From: CAYHBO01 sp964354855 | GTDB taxonomy: Bacteria > Babelota > Babeliae > Babelales > RVW-14 | DNA: 23,182 nucleotides | NCBI GenBank assembly: GCA_964354855.1 | Contig: CAYHBO010000022.1 | Location: forward strand, 1-23,182 | Direction of reading: 5' to 3' | Shown: positions 8,276-16,771 of the stretch, piece by piece | How the letters are laid out: each line of letters begins with the position of its first letter | Numbering within the stretch: the first letter of the stretch is position 1 | Position numbers and translations under genes: made by a program | The notes under the pieces: generated by a model | The model's input: the letters and a program-made list of their open reading frames with translations, nothing else | Told to the model about the DNA's origin: nothing | The model's database searches: none

Positions 8276-11211
8276 AGAATGCCCTTTGTATTACGTGGAT
8301 CTTGGGCATTATACGTTGCTTCCTGGCCTCTAGATAGAAAATTTTTCAGCTGATTCCGTTTTTCTGTTTCAAGCGGCATCGCATTAAGCTCTTCACTTCT
8401 GGATAAGAAATCTTTCAATCGATTTCGTTTTTCAAGTGCTGCCGGTTGTACCAGTTCTTGCACAATAGGAGATGAAGGAGATGATAATAATTCCTTAAAT
8501 TGTGTACGCTGTTCAGCGACCACAACCGGCTCAACTTTAGGAACAAGTGCAGGCGACGGCACCATCTCCTTAAGCTTCGCCCTACGTTGATCAAGCCCAT
8601 TATCAACACGCATAACTTCCTGGCGACGTTCTTGTAATTTTTTAAGCACTCGATCCTGCACATTGGTACTTGCAAGGAGTGATTGCTCTGGGGCCTTCAT
8701 GGTCGATTCTTGAGGTGGCAATACAGGCGTAACGACTGGCTTTTGATCAAGATTTAGAATAAGAGATTTAGTCTTATTACTAGAAGACTCTTTTACAGAA
8801 GAAGGCTTTTGTGCCTCCTCAACATAAATATCTTTTTTCTTCGCAACAAGTTTACGGTCAGATTGATCTCTAATACCCATGGCTTCCTGTAACGGTTCTT
8901 CCAGATAAGCATTATCATTTTTCCCTTCATTCCGTTGCAGATTGGAACGATAATATGGATCATTTTTAATATCCACCATTGTTGGTTGATAGCGTGCATT
9001 TGCATAATCAAGAACTTTGCGCGAATAATCAGCGTTTTCAGGATTAAAGAACCAATTAAAAATAGGGTCCTTTGTTTTAGATGTAACAATTCCATCTTTA
9101 ATGGAATCAGTAGCTTGATGCAACTTCATTCGTGTATAAAGCCCCATTCCCGGCAATGTGCGTGGCTTTATAATAGTGGGCGCCATAAAATAGAAAATAT
9201 AATTTTCAATAACTTGTCTTGATTCAGTTTTAAACAACCAACCAATTAATGGCAAATCACCCAATAATGGGGTTTTATTTTTAGTTACCTGTACATTGCT
9301 TTCAATAAAACCACCAAGAACTAACACTTGTCCGTCAGCAATCGTAACATTTGTTTTAAGATGCTGCGTTTGTGTATTTCCACTAGAACTTTCTGTATCA
9401 GAAAATGTATCATTGTCTATGTCAATATCAAGACGAATCACTCCATCAAGATTAATCAGCGGCGTTACTTTAAGATTAGTTGTTGCAGGCAATGATACAT
9501 AGCCTGTTTGATCACTGCCAGATTCCTGAGGTACCCGACGGGTCTCACCAAACTTAATATTTGCTGGCGTTTTATTGGCAACAGTAATAAAAGGTTGTGA
9601 AAGAATGGTCGCATTCGTAACCGTTTTTATCGACTCAAAGATACCCCAAATATTGGCACTTTTCCCAAAAGTAAGCACCGAAGAACCAACTGCGTTTGCT
9701 ACACCGTTAAGCATATTTCCTAATAGACTTATAGGTGAACCAGAATCCCCCGTCTTATCAAATTGAAAAGCTCCTGAATGAGGCGCTGACTGAAAATTAA
9801 CATTTCCAAACTTCCCTTTTTTATTCCGCACCGCCCCACCAAGTCGCTTTACATCATTAGCACTAATCGACACAAGCAATGTTTCTATAGCAACTTGTGG
9901 CTGAGGCTTATCAAGGTCTTTAATTGTTTTTTTCAGCAATTCCCAATCTTCCTTATCAGTAGAAGACACGATAAGACGGTTCCCTTCAGAATCGACTTCA
10001 AAATTCATACTTCTAAAGTATTTAACGCCACCTCGAATGGCACCATATTTTTGTGCTTGTTTGGCAACCTCAGAAGACGTTTCAGGGTTCACAACCGCTT
10101 TTAAAATTTCTTTAATCTGTTTTGCATCGGTGTACTGAAGTTCATAAATGTGTATCGGGGATTCGGTTGCTTTAAGCTCTGTATCAATATTAGTAACAAT
10201 AAAATCTTCAATCTTCTTTATTACATCAGAAAGCCCAAGTAACACTAATGAATTCGTGCGCTCTTCTGCAATAATTTTTGTCCCTGGAGGAAAATATTTT
10301 CCACTTGATTCAGCTGATTTTCCTAAAAGCTTTGCCAGAGGGTTTTGCTCTTCACCAATCAACCCCTTAAGAAGCTCTTTGACGTCTCCAGCATTAACGT
10401 TTTTCAACTTCATAACAACAACCGCTTCAGTCTGCCCAGTAGCATCAAGTTCTTGAAGTAACCGCACCGCACTACGAATGTTGTAAGATTTGTCGGTAAT
10501 TACAAAACCATTGCTATCTTCATAAGTAAACTTTTTTCCTTGATCGCTAAGCATACTGTCTAATAAGGCTTCAACGCTTTTTGCTCCTATGTTATCCAAA
10601 AAAAGTACATACCGAATCCGCTTATCGCTTTCAGGAAGCGTTTCAATAGGGACGTTAATGTAGGAAGGAAGCGGTTGTACCATGGTTTGATCTTTAGGGA
10701 TAACTTTATAAACATCACCAACTTTAACCATACTAAAATTAGCCATCTCGACAACGGTTAAAAAAATACGCCACGCTGCACTGACTGTTAACGGCGTCCG
10801 CACCGTTAATGAGATTTTTACCCCCTCAAGGGTTTTATCAGGAATAAGATTAATCTGCTTAAGTTCAGCCATGTAATTAATAAAGCTGAGTAACTCAGTA
10901 TTTTCAAAATTAAGAAAAATATTTTTTTCTTCAGCCTTTGGATCACTTTCTGCTGGGGAAGCCACCGGAGTAGCAGCACTTGTTGCCCCAACTTGAGGCA
11001 CAGGCTGATCTTGGACTTCTGGAAGTTGTGGTGTTGTTGATTTTTTCTCAAAGGGACTTGAAGATTTCTTGACTTGATCTTTAAGCTTTTCCCTGAATGA
11101 CTCAGCCAATGCATCAGCATTTTTTTCTTCGGCAAAGCAACACTGATCCAACATTACAGCAAGCAACCCGAAACAAAAAATCATCAGTATTTTTTTATGC
11201 GTTAATATCAT
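8272..11211 (-). CDS. Secretin, GspD/PilQ family, with long C-terminal tail (first paralogue)
   Basis: 979 residues, longer than typical GspD (about 650-750). A signal peptide ends near CCFA (about residue 28), then comes a low-complexity Lys/Ser/Pro linker. The N0 domain begins at IFLNFENTELLSFINYMAEL (about residue 98), followed by N1-N3 ring domains and a secretin core whose NKTPLLGDLPLIGWLF signature lies at about 645-660. After the barrel comes the module shared with the second secretin (DPIFNWFFNP near 710, VDIKNDPYY near 745). A tail from about 770 to 979 is rich in Lys, Glu, Gln and Pro and carries repeated R-x-x-L-K-x-x-L units. Secretins are outer-membrane dodecamer-type or larger gates. 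The gene lies 33 bp after gspC, as in type II secretion operons. Confidence 0.92.
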   Translation of the reverse strand: MILTHKKILMIFCFGLLAVMLDQCCFAEEKNADALAESFREKLKDQVKKSSSPFEKKSTTPQLPEVQDQPVPQVGATSAATPVASPAESDPKAEEKNIFLNFENTELLSFINYMAELKQINLIPDKTLEGVKISLTVRTPLTVSAAWRIFLTVVEMANFSMVKVGDVYKVIPKDQTMVQPLPSYINVPIETLPESDKRIRYVLFLDNIGAKSVEALLDSMLSDQGKKFTYEDSNGFVITDKSYNIRSAVRLLQELDATGQTEAVVVMKLKNVNAGDVKELLKGLIGEEQNPLAKLLGKSAESSGKYFPPGTKIIAEERTNSLVLLGLSDVIKKIEDFIVTNIDTELKATESPIHIYELQYTDAKQIKEILKAVVNPETSSEVAKQAQKYGAIRGGVKYFRSMNFEVDSEGNRLIVSSTDKEDWELLKKTIKDLDKPQPQVAIETLLVSISANDVKRLGGAVRNKKGKFGNVNFQSAPHSGAFQFDKTGDSGSPISLLGNMLNGVANAVGSSVLTFGKSANIWGIFESIKTVTNATILSQPFITVANKTPANIKFGETRRVPQESGSDQTGYVSLPATTNLKVTPLINLDGVIRLDIDIDNDTFSDTESSSGNTQTQHLKTNVTIADGQVLVLGGFIESNVQVTKNKTPLLGDLPLIGWLFKTESRQVIENYIFYFMAPTIIKPRTLPGMGLYTRMKLHQATDSIKDGIVTSKTKDPIFNWFFNPENADYSRKVLDYANARYQPTMVDIKNDPYYRSNLQRNEGKNDNAYLEEPLQEAMGIRDQSDRKLVAKKKDIYVEEAQKPSSVKESSSNKTKSLILNLDQKPVVTPVLPPQESTMKAPEQSLLASTNVQDRVLKKLQERRQEVMRVDNGLDQRRAKLKEMVPSPALVPKVEPVVVAEQRTQFKELLSSPSSPIVQELVQPAALEKRNRLKDFLSRSEELNAMPLETEKRNQLKNFLSRGQEATYNAQDPRNTKGIL
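8325..8585 (-). repeat. Degenerate peptide repeats (RxxLKxxL) in the secretin tail
   Basis: Four units occur near the C terminus of the first secretin: RAKLKEM (from residue 877), RTQFKELLS (902), RNRLKDFLS (929) and RNQLKNFLS (952), spaced 25, 27 and 23 residues. The last two also share a preceding EK and a following R. A fifth, weaker unit may start at R854. Pro-rich or Val-rich linkers separate the first units. Each unit would be a short amphipathic helix. Confidence 0.7.
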
Positions 11212-11244
11212 GTAATCTTTCTTTTATACACTTCCCAGGCATCA

Positions 11245-12390
11245 TCATCTAACGCGACTATCTTTAACGCGCGTTTGTAGATTTTCAAGCAGTCGTTGAC
11301 GAATACGAGATATCGCTTCAGTTTGATCAGGACTTGAATGTTTTTGCTTAAAGTCTCTAATCATCTTTTCTCGCTCTTGAAGGCGACTTCTCATTAGATT
11401 ATCCTCCGGTTTCCCCCCAGCCACACCAGCCTCTTTTGCCCCAAACATGGATGGTTTTGCTTTACTAATGGTTGACAGTTTATAATACATTACCTGATCA
11501 ACCCCCGCGCGCGATAGAGTTACAGAAATTGTATCGCCAAGCTTCGCATCACAAATAGCATGATAGATCGACATACGATCACTAAGCTGAGAAGTTGATT
11601 TATTATTGATAGAAGTAATAATATCACCCTGCTGCAACCCAAGCGCTTCACCAATATCACCCTTATCAGTCACGCCAATTTTCACCCCAATTGGAGCTCC
11701 TTTTTGATAGACGGTCCCCATCACCGAGGCATGCTCTAAGAAATTACCCAATGAATCAAACTCTTGTTTAAAATTATTTGGATCTAACTCATATTTTTGT
11801 GGCTCAACAAGATGCACCACATATTTCCAATGATTTTGAGGGTCTTTTTCCATAATCGGGTCATCTTTTCTCAGCAAGCATGTCTCCAGTTGCCCATTAG
11901 CCCCGCGCAAAAATAAGACACGATTTTTAGCAATTTTAATAATCTGAGCATCTTTAATCTTGTCCCCGAGGTAGTACAACCCCTCTTTTTTCGTATCATC
12001 CTCGATCATTGCAACACAGCGATCTTCTTCATCAGCCATGATAATACCCTTAATGGTGAGATCGAGGGGCGCAATAAAATCATACGTTAAAGCAGGAGGA
12101 GCCGGAACCACAGGAGGAATCGTAAAGTCAGGAATTGGGGATATAAGTGTTTGTTTTACCGCTTCCTCTTTTTTGGGAACAAAGGTTCCAAAAATATCTC
12201 GTTGGTAAATTCTTTCCAAAGGTATCCTGGCAGGGACATCAATAACCTGATTCTCATCTCCTTGACGAAGAGTCGATAGCGTTATCATTCCCATGCGAGG
12301 AGCGGTTATCTTTAATAAATTGCTTATAAAAACACTCATTAATAAGACACCCAAAAGAGAACTATTTAATATCCACAACGGTGAAATCAT
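11245..12390 (-). CDS. gspC: GspC-like type II secretion inner-membrane protein with PDZ domain
   Basis: 381 residues. One membrane helix near the N terminus (about 5-27) is followed by a linker with PVVPAPPA, a homology-region (HR) domain at about 108-175 (LTIKGIIMADEEDRCVAMIE, then YYLGDKI and NRVLFLRG), and a PDZ domain at about 225-308 (GALIG-type strand APIGVKIG, GLQQGDIITSINNKS). HR plus PDZ is the diagnostic layout of GspC, which links the inner-membrane platform to the N0 domain of the secretin and takes part in substrate choice. It precedes the first secretin, the classical gspC-gspD order. The C-terminal 60 residues are charged and helical (RLQEREKMIRDFKQK, RIRQRLLENLQTR), an addition to normal GspC. 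The ATG at 12390 has GAGG ten bases upstream. Confidence 0.85.
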   Translation of the reverse strand: MISPLWILNSSLLGVLLMSVFISNLLKITAPRMGMITLSTLRQGDENQVIDVPARIPLERIYQRDIFGTFVPKKEEAVKQTLISPIPDFTIPPVVPAPPALTYDFIAPLDLTIKGIIMADEEDRCVAMIEDDTKKEGLYYLGDKIKDAQIIKIAKNRVLFLRGANGQLETCLLRKDDPIMEKDPQNHWKYVVHLVEPQKYELDPNNFKQEFDSLGNFLEHASVMGTVYQKGAPIGVKIGVTDKGDIGEALGLQQGDIITSINNKSTSQLSDRMSIYHAICDAKLGDTISVTLSRAGVDQVMYYKLSTISKAKPSMFGAKEAGVAGGKPEDNLMRSRLQEREKMIRDFKQKHSSPDQTEAISRIRQRLLENLQTRVKDSRVR

Positions 12391-12400
12391 GACAGCTTTT

Positions 12401-12425
12401 CCTCATTATTATAATGAATATGAGG
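12401..12425 (-). promoter_or_regulatory. Possible hairpin over the gspC ribosome binding site
   Basis: On the minus strand CCTCAT (12425-12420) can pair with ATGAGG (12406-12401), and the second arm contains the GAGG that serves as Shine-Dalgarno for gspC. The stem is only 6 bp with a 13-base AT-rich loop, so an effect on translation is uncertain. Confidence 0.3.
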
Positions 12426-12452
12426 ATATCTTTCTTCTCTTTTATTCGTCAA
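12423..12452 (-). promoter_or_regulatory. Possible sigma-70 promoter for the gspC operon
   Basis: In the 93-bp gap between the MoxR gene and gspC, the widest gap in the minus-strand run, TTGACG (12452-12447) is followed after 18 bases by TATCCT (12428-12423). A TATAAT (12413-12408) also lies here but without a matching -35 box. The secretion genes may have their own promoter; this rests on box similarity alone. Confidence 0.35.
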
Positions 12453-12483
12453 GAAAGTCCTACTAAAATATATGTATTTTTTT

Positions 12484-13470
12484 CTATGGTGAAGGAATCG
12501 TTCTCAATATTTGCTGAATTACTTGGTCTGAGGTTATTTCTTCAGCCTCAGCCTCATAGGTCAGAATAATTCTATGCCGCAAAATATCAGGCGCTACCGC
12601 TTTGACGTCATCAGGAATAACAAAATGACGCTTACGCAGAAATGCATGAGCCTTGGCAGCAATGTTTATCGCTATCGTTGCACGAGGCGATGCTCCATAA
12701 GCAATAAGATGTTTTATATGATCAAGCTTATACTTCTCAGGGGATCGTGTTGCAAAAACAATCTGAAGAATGTAATCAACCACTTTATCATCTACATAAA
12801 CCTGTTGTACCAATTTTTTAGCTTCTTTAATGTCATTTTGAGTAATTACACAGTGAACCTCTTGTCGTTCACCACTTTTTTTTAAAATCTCTTTTTCTTC
12901 AGTTAGTGAAGGGTAAGTAACAAGGACCTTGAACATAAACCGGTCAACTTGCGCTTCAGGTAATCGGTACGTTCCCTCTTGATCTATAGGGTTTTGTGTC
13001 GCCAAAACCAAAAACTCTTCATCAAGCTTATAAGAAGCATCCCCAATGGTTACTTGTCGCTCTTGCATCGCTTCAAGCAAGGCTGATTGTACTTTTGCTG
13101 GAGCCCGATTGATTTCATCAGCAAGAAGAAGATTGGTAAAAATTGGACCTTGTTTAGTCTGAAAATCTTGTGTCTTAGGATTGTAAATCAGCGTCCCTAC
13201 AAGATCCGCCGGTAATAAATCAGGCGTGAATTGAATTCGTTTAAATTTTAAACCTAAAGCATCTGCAACTGTTTTGATCAAGGTAGTCTTAGCAAGCCCA
13301 GGAACACCCTCAAGAAGAATGTGCCCATTGCATAGAAGACTCATCAACATGCAATCAACAACATAGTCTTGACCAACAATAACTTTTTTTATTTCATTTT
13401 TTAGCGCTTGGAATTTAAGATTCTGCTCTTTAATATTCTCGGCAATATGACTCATCTGAGATTCTGACAT
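12484..13470 (-). CDS. MoxR-family AAA+ ATPase
   Basis: 328 residues, the usual MoxR length. The Walker A motif GVPGLAKT lies at 55-62, Walker B LLLADE at 114-119 followed by INRAPAKVQSALLEAMQE, sensor 1 is LATQNP, and QVDRFMFKV carries the family arginine region. The C-terminal lid has GASPRA and the RHRIILTYEAEAE segment. MoxR ATPases act as chaperone-like remodelers, mostly with VWA-domain partners, in metal-enzyme maturation, envelope stress and filament functions. No VWA or DUF58 gene is next to it here, so its client is unknown. The start is supported by AGGAG five bases upstream. It lies 34 bp after the response-regulator gene. Confidence 0.92.
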   Translation of the reverse strand: MSESQMSHIAENIKEQNLKFQALKNEIKKVIVGQDYVVDCMLMSLLCNGHILLEGVPGLAKTTLIKTVADALGLKFKRIQFTPDLLPADLVGTLIYNPKTQDFQTKQGPIFTNLLLADEINRAPAKVQSALLEAMQERQVTIGDASYKLDEEFLVLATQNPIDQEGTYRLPEAQVDRFMFKVLVTYPSLTEEKEILKKSGERQEVHCVITQNDIKEAKKLVQQVYVDDKVVDYILQIVFATRSPEKYKLDHIKHLIAYGASPRATIAINIAAKAHAFLRKRHFVIPDDVKAVAPDILRHRIILTYEAEAEEITSDQVIQQILRTIPSP

Positions 13471-13504
13471 ATCAACTCCTATGACCTATTTTATATAACA
13501 TTCA

Positions 13505-14803
13505 TTATTTACACATTATTCTTAGTTCGAGCATTCTATCACGTAATTGAGAAATATTTAAACTCAAATAATCTGAAGCCTGTTGTAAATCATAACGATT
13601 TTTTTTCAAAGCATGCAGTAAAAATTGTTTCTCAAACATAAGTATTGCAACTTTTAAAGAAGGAAATTTTGTAAATATTTGCTCTTCTACACATAACACA
13701 TTAATTTCAGGCATATATCTCTGAAGGAATTCAGGGGTAACAATATCCATTGATATAGGAACAAACGTCACCATTATTTTTATAAATTCTCTCAACTGAG
13801 ATACATTACCAATCCAACTGATATTACGCAACATACGTATACTTGCTACATTAAAAGTAACCGTCTTTTTCTGCCATTCATTTTGTTGATGTAAAAAATA
13901 ATGAATAAGTAATGGAATATCATAACGTCGCTTATTTATCGAAGGAATCTCAAGAGGAATTACATTAAAATAATGAAAAAGCGACGCGTTAAAAGTATGA
14001 TTAACCGTACCCGCAAAAAGTGATTCACAAGAAGAAGCAATAAACCGAAAATTATGAGTACCTGAACGCATAATGTTTACAATATTTTGTTGCCCCACAG
14101 AAGATAAACAATGCAGATGCTTAAGATAAACCGTTCCAGCACTATCTGAAAAAAGTCTTTCTTTAAGTGAGTCAAATGTTTCTTCCTGTTGACAATCGTA
14201 AAGAAAGAAATTCGTGTCGTTTTGATATTTTTTATGATGCATATAACGAGCTATTAAGGTTTTTCCAACTCCATGCTCACCATAAATCAAAAGCGGCAAA
14301 TTAAGCAATGCAACTTGGTCAACTGACTGCATAAGCTCTCTAAATAGGTAGCTTTGCCCAACAATCCCAAAATCTTCATAGCATTGATTAACGGCTGTTT
14401 CACCTATTATATCAGGAATATTTTTACTTTTTAACGTATCTAATTTTAATAAGATCTCATCCAAGTTTAGTGGCTTTTCAATAAAATCTATGGCCCCTAA
14501 ACGAAGCGCATCAAGTGCCATAGAAATAGTACCAAATCCTGAAATAACCATAATTTTTTGATGAGGATACTCTTTTCTGATTTTCGTTAATAATTCTAAG
14601 CCACCCATTTTCGGCATAAAAATATCTAACAACACAAGATCTGGAACCAATTGCCCAATAATATCTAATGCTCTGGTTGGATCCTCAAGCGTATCAACGT
14701 AATACGATTCCTCTTCCAGAGATGACTTAAGCTCCTTTAAAATTGCCGGTTCATCATCGATAATTAAAATAATTGGCTTATCGGTTATTGATTTTTTAAC
14801 CAT
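13505..14803 (-). CDS. NtrC-like response regulator with a degenerate AAA+ domain
   Basis: 432 residues in three parts. The receiver domain (about 8-125) looks functional: acidic pair D16/D17, phospho-acceptor D60, S88 and K110 are all present. The middle (about 148-340) aligns with a sigma-54 activator AAA+ domain. Walker A GEHGVGKT is kept (175-182), but the GAFTGA loop region is missing, the Walker B Asp-Glu is replaced by Lys-His (VYLKHLHCLS, 225-234), the arginine-finger segment reads NASLFHYF (272-279) instead of REDLYYRL, and GNVREL reads GNVSQL (332-337). The C-terminal segment (390-430) is a Fis-like helix-turn-helix. It probably binds DNA in response to phosphorylation without driving sigma-54 polymerase. 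No histidine kinase gene is in the window. It lies 21 bp after mlaF, with AAGGA six bases before its ATG. Confidence 0.85.
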   Translation of the reverse strand: MVKKSITDKPIILIIDDEPAILKELKSSLEEESYYVDTLEDPTRALDIIGQLVPDLVLLDIFMPKMGGLELLTKIRKEYPHQKIMVISGFGTISMALDALRLGAIDFIEKPLNLDEILLKLDTLKSKNIPDIIGETAVNQCYEDFGIVGQSYLFRELMQSVDQVALLNLPLLIYGEHGVGKTLIARYMHHKKYQNDTNFFLYDCQQEETFDSLKERLFSDSAGTVYLKHLHCLSSVGQQNIVNIMRSGTHNFRFIASSCESLFAGTVNHTFNASLFHYFNVIPLEIPSINKRRYDIPLLIHYFLHQQNEWQKKTVTFNVASIRMLRNISWIGNVSQLREFIKIMVTFVPISMDIVTPEFLQRYMPEINVLCVEEQIFTKFPSLKVAILMFEKQFLLHALKKNRYDLQQASDYLSLNISQLRDRMLELRIMCK

Positions 14804-14824
14804 AGAAAGTCCTTGTTAATATGA

Positions 14825-15577
14825 TTATTCGAAGCCGATTTGCTTAATCGGACCTTCAATGTCTCCACGAATAAATTGATGTATATATGGATTAGTCTCA
14901 TTCCAAATATCCTGAGCCTTACATTTATGCACAATTTTACCTTCATGTAACATGGCAACATGGGTCGCATATTTAAACACTTCAATATCGTGAGAAATAA
15001 TGATAGAAGTTGCGTTAAGCGATTCATGGGTTTTTTTGATAAGCTCATGAATCAATCTCACCGTAATTGGATCAAGCCCAGTTGTTGGCTCATCGTACAA
15101 TAAAATTTTTGGTGTAAGCATAAGCGTTCTGGCAAGACCAACCCGCTTTTTCATCCCCCCGGAAAGTTCATCTGGATATTTGTTTAACGAATCTTCAGAA
15201 AGCCCAACGTTCTTTAATTTTTCAATAACTAACGGCAGTGCCGCCTCATGACTTATACCCTTCTCAAGAAGAGTCACCCCAACGTTTTCAAACACTGATA
15301 AAGAATCAAGTAAGGCAGCAAACTGAAAAACATAGCCACATTTCTTAAAGATTAACTCACGCTTGTCCCTTGACAGCTTAGTAATATCTTCTCCGTCAAT
15401 GGTAATACTCCCACTATCAGGCGGGATCAATCCTATAATTTGTTTAAGAAGTACCGATTTTCCCTCTCCTGATCGACCAATAACAGCAAGTAACTCGCCA
15501 TCATTAACATCAAGATCAAGGCCTCGTGTAATTTCTTTTGTCCCAAATGATTTTTTTAAATTTCGAATGATAATCAT
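14825..15577 (-). CDS. mlaF: ABC transporter ATP-binding protein MlaF (phospholipid transport)
   Basis: 250 residues with a complete nucleotide-binding domain: Walker A GRSGEGKS (34-41), Q-loop Gln85, signature LSGGMKKR (138-145), Walker B ILLYDE (158-163) with PTTGLDP, and switch His196. The GRSG.GKSVLLK form and LSGGMKKR are typical of the MlaF/Ttg2A group, which powers lipid movement between inner and outer membranes. It starts 2 bp after mlaE, so the two are certainly co-transcribed. The substrate-binding MlaD and periplasmic MlaC are not adjacent. Confidence 0.9.
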   Translation of the reverse strand: MIIIRNLKKSFGTKEITRGLDLDVNDGELLAVIGRSGEGKSVLLKQIIGLIPPDSGSITIDGEDITKLSRDKRELIFKKCGYVFQFAALLDSLSVFENVGVTLLEKGISHEAALPLVIEKLKNVGLSEDSLNKYPDELSGGMKKRVGLARTLMLTPKILLYDEPTTGLDPITVRLIHELIKKTHESLNATSIIISHDIEVFKYATHVAMLHEGKIVHKCKAQDIWNETNPYIHQFIRGDIEGPIKQIGFE

Positions 15578-15579
15578 AA

Positions 15580-16359
15580 TTACTTAAACAACAGTGAGGT
15601 TAAAATATAATTCGCAATAAAAATGGTAATATTCGAGTAAACAACGCTTTCTGTCGTAGAGGTTCCAACTCCTTTAGATCCACCCCACGTAGTAACACCT
15701 TTATACGTACTTACTAAGGTTAATAAAAATCCAAAAAAAGTGGCCTTTAAAAGGCCTAATATAATGTCACTCATTTCCGCATTTTCAATAATCGAGTCCA
15801 TAAAGACTTCTGAATTTATACCAAGCAAAAATACCGACGTACAATACCCTGCAAAAACACCGAGCATCGTTCCAAACATCGAAAGAAATGGCATAATTAA
15901 TGTTCCGCCGATGATTTTAGGGATAATTAAATATTGATTTTTATCAATTCCTAAGGTTTGCAAGGCATCCAATTGTTCACTAATTCTCATGGTACCAATT
16001 TCAGCGGTAATCGCAGACCCTGCTCGTCCAATAACCATAATAGCAGTAAACACTGGTCCAAGTTCTCGTGTCATTGATAAAAAAACCACCGGCCCTATGT
16101 ATTGCTCGGCCCCAAATCGGTGAAGCCCGATATAGCTTTGTAATGCTAAAACAGCACCACAGGTCATACTTATTAACCCAACAACTCCAAAGGATGATAC
16201 CCCTATGTAATTCATGGCTTCGAAAACTTTTTTTATTTTGAGCTTAGTTGTAAAGAAGGAACGAATAACATCAAAAAAGAAAAGACCTACAAATCCAAGT
16301 CTAGAGCTTTGCTGTAAAACAAAACCTCCAATCGAATTAATAAACCCTTCAAAAACCAC
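15580..16359 (-). CDS. mlaE: ABC transporter permease MlaE (phospholipid transport)
   Basis: 259 residues, the normal MlaE length. The protein has a membrane-embedded N-terminal helix and about five further hydrophobic helices, with the family block MTRELGPVFTAIMVIGRAGS followed by ITAEIGTMRISEQLDAL and the late STYKGVTTWGGSKGVGTSTT loop. It forms the inner-membrane channel of the MlaFEDB-type lipid transporter together with MlaF. The start is GTG at 16359, supported by AAGGAG five bases upstream. SecG ends 17 bp before it. Confidence 0.92.
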   Translation of the reverse strand: MVFEGFINSIGGFVLQQSSRLGFVGLFFFDVIRSFFTTKLKIKKVFEAMNYIGVSSFGVVGLISMTCGAVLALQSYIGLHRFGAEQYIGPVVFLSMTRELGPVFTAIMVIGRAGSAITAEIGTMRISEQLDALQTLGIDKNQYLIIPKIIGGTLIMPFLSMFGTMLGVFAGYCTSVFLLGINSEVFMDSIIENAEMSDIILGLLKATFFGFLLTLVSTYKGVTTWGGSKGVGTSTTESVVYSNITIFIANYILTSLLFK

Positions 16360-16376
16360 CGTTTCTCCTTAAAAAA

Positions 16377-16715
16377 CTATTCAGCAGAATTGTTACGAGC
16401 CGCCCCATCAAATTCTACCGGCAAATTAGCTTCAGGAGTTTGTTGTTTCTTTTGAGAAACATATCCGGCTAAACGAGAATTTTTGATTACTTTTGACTTA
16501 AGAACGCTCAATCCTAACGCTCCAAGAATAAATACTGCACCAAGCACCCAAGTAACTTTTTCAAAGAAACTCTTTCCGCCAGAACCACCAAAAAGCATTT
16601 GTGTTCCACCGCCAAGAGCACTTAACCCCAAATCACCTTTACCTTGTTGAATTAGTACAAAAATTGCTAAAAAGATCGTAATAAAAATAAATAAAACCAT
16701 CAAAAGTGCGTACAT
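16377..16715 (-). CDS. secG: Protein translocase subunit SecG
   Basis: 112 residues from the chosen start. Two membrane helices (about 3-22 and 56-74) flank the conserved cytoplasmic loop with LIQQGKGDLGLSALGGG, LFGGSGGKSFFEKVTW and LGALGLSVLKS, the SecG pattern. SecG assists SecYE and SecA in moving proteins across the inner membrane. The ORF can be extended to a TTG at 16736, but no ribosome binding site precedes that codon, whereas AAAGAG lies four bases before the ATG at 16715. The C-terminal 35 residues are polar and variable. It follows tpiA, a pairing common in many bacteria. Confidence 0.9.
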   Translation of the reverse strand: MYALLMVLFIFITIFLAIFVLIQQGKGDLGLSALGGGTQMLFGGSGGKSFFEKVTWVLGAVFILGALGLSVLKSKVIKNSRLAGYVSQKKQQTPEANLPVEFDGAARNNSAE

Positions 16716-16771
16716 AATACTCTTTACCCTATGCAAAATAATAACAATAAATTTTTACAATAAACATTCAA

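Noticed and set aside
8415..11135. Several 60-105-residue ORFs on both strands across the first secretin
   Set aside because: They overlap a full-length secretin in other frames, have odd compositions rich in Leu, Ile, Lys and Arg, and show no motifs or ribosome binding sites.
14785..15048. An 87-residue minus-strand ORF bridging mlaF and the response regulator
   Set aside because: It lies out of frame within the end of mlaF, and its sequence has no domain. The flanking genes explain the region fully.
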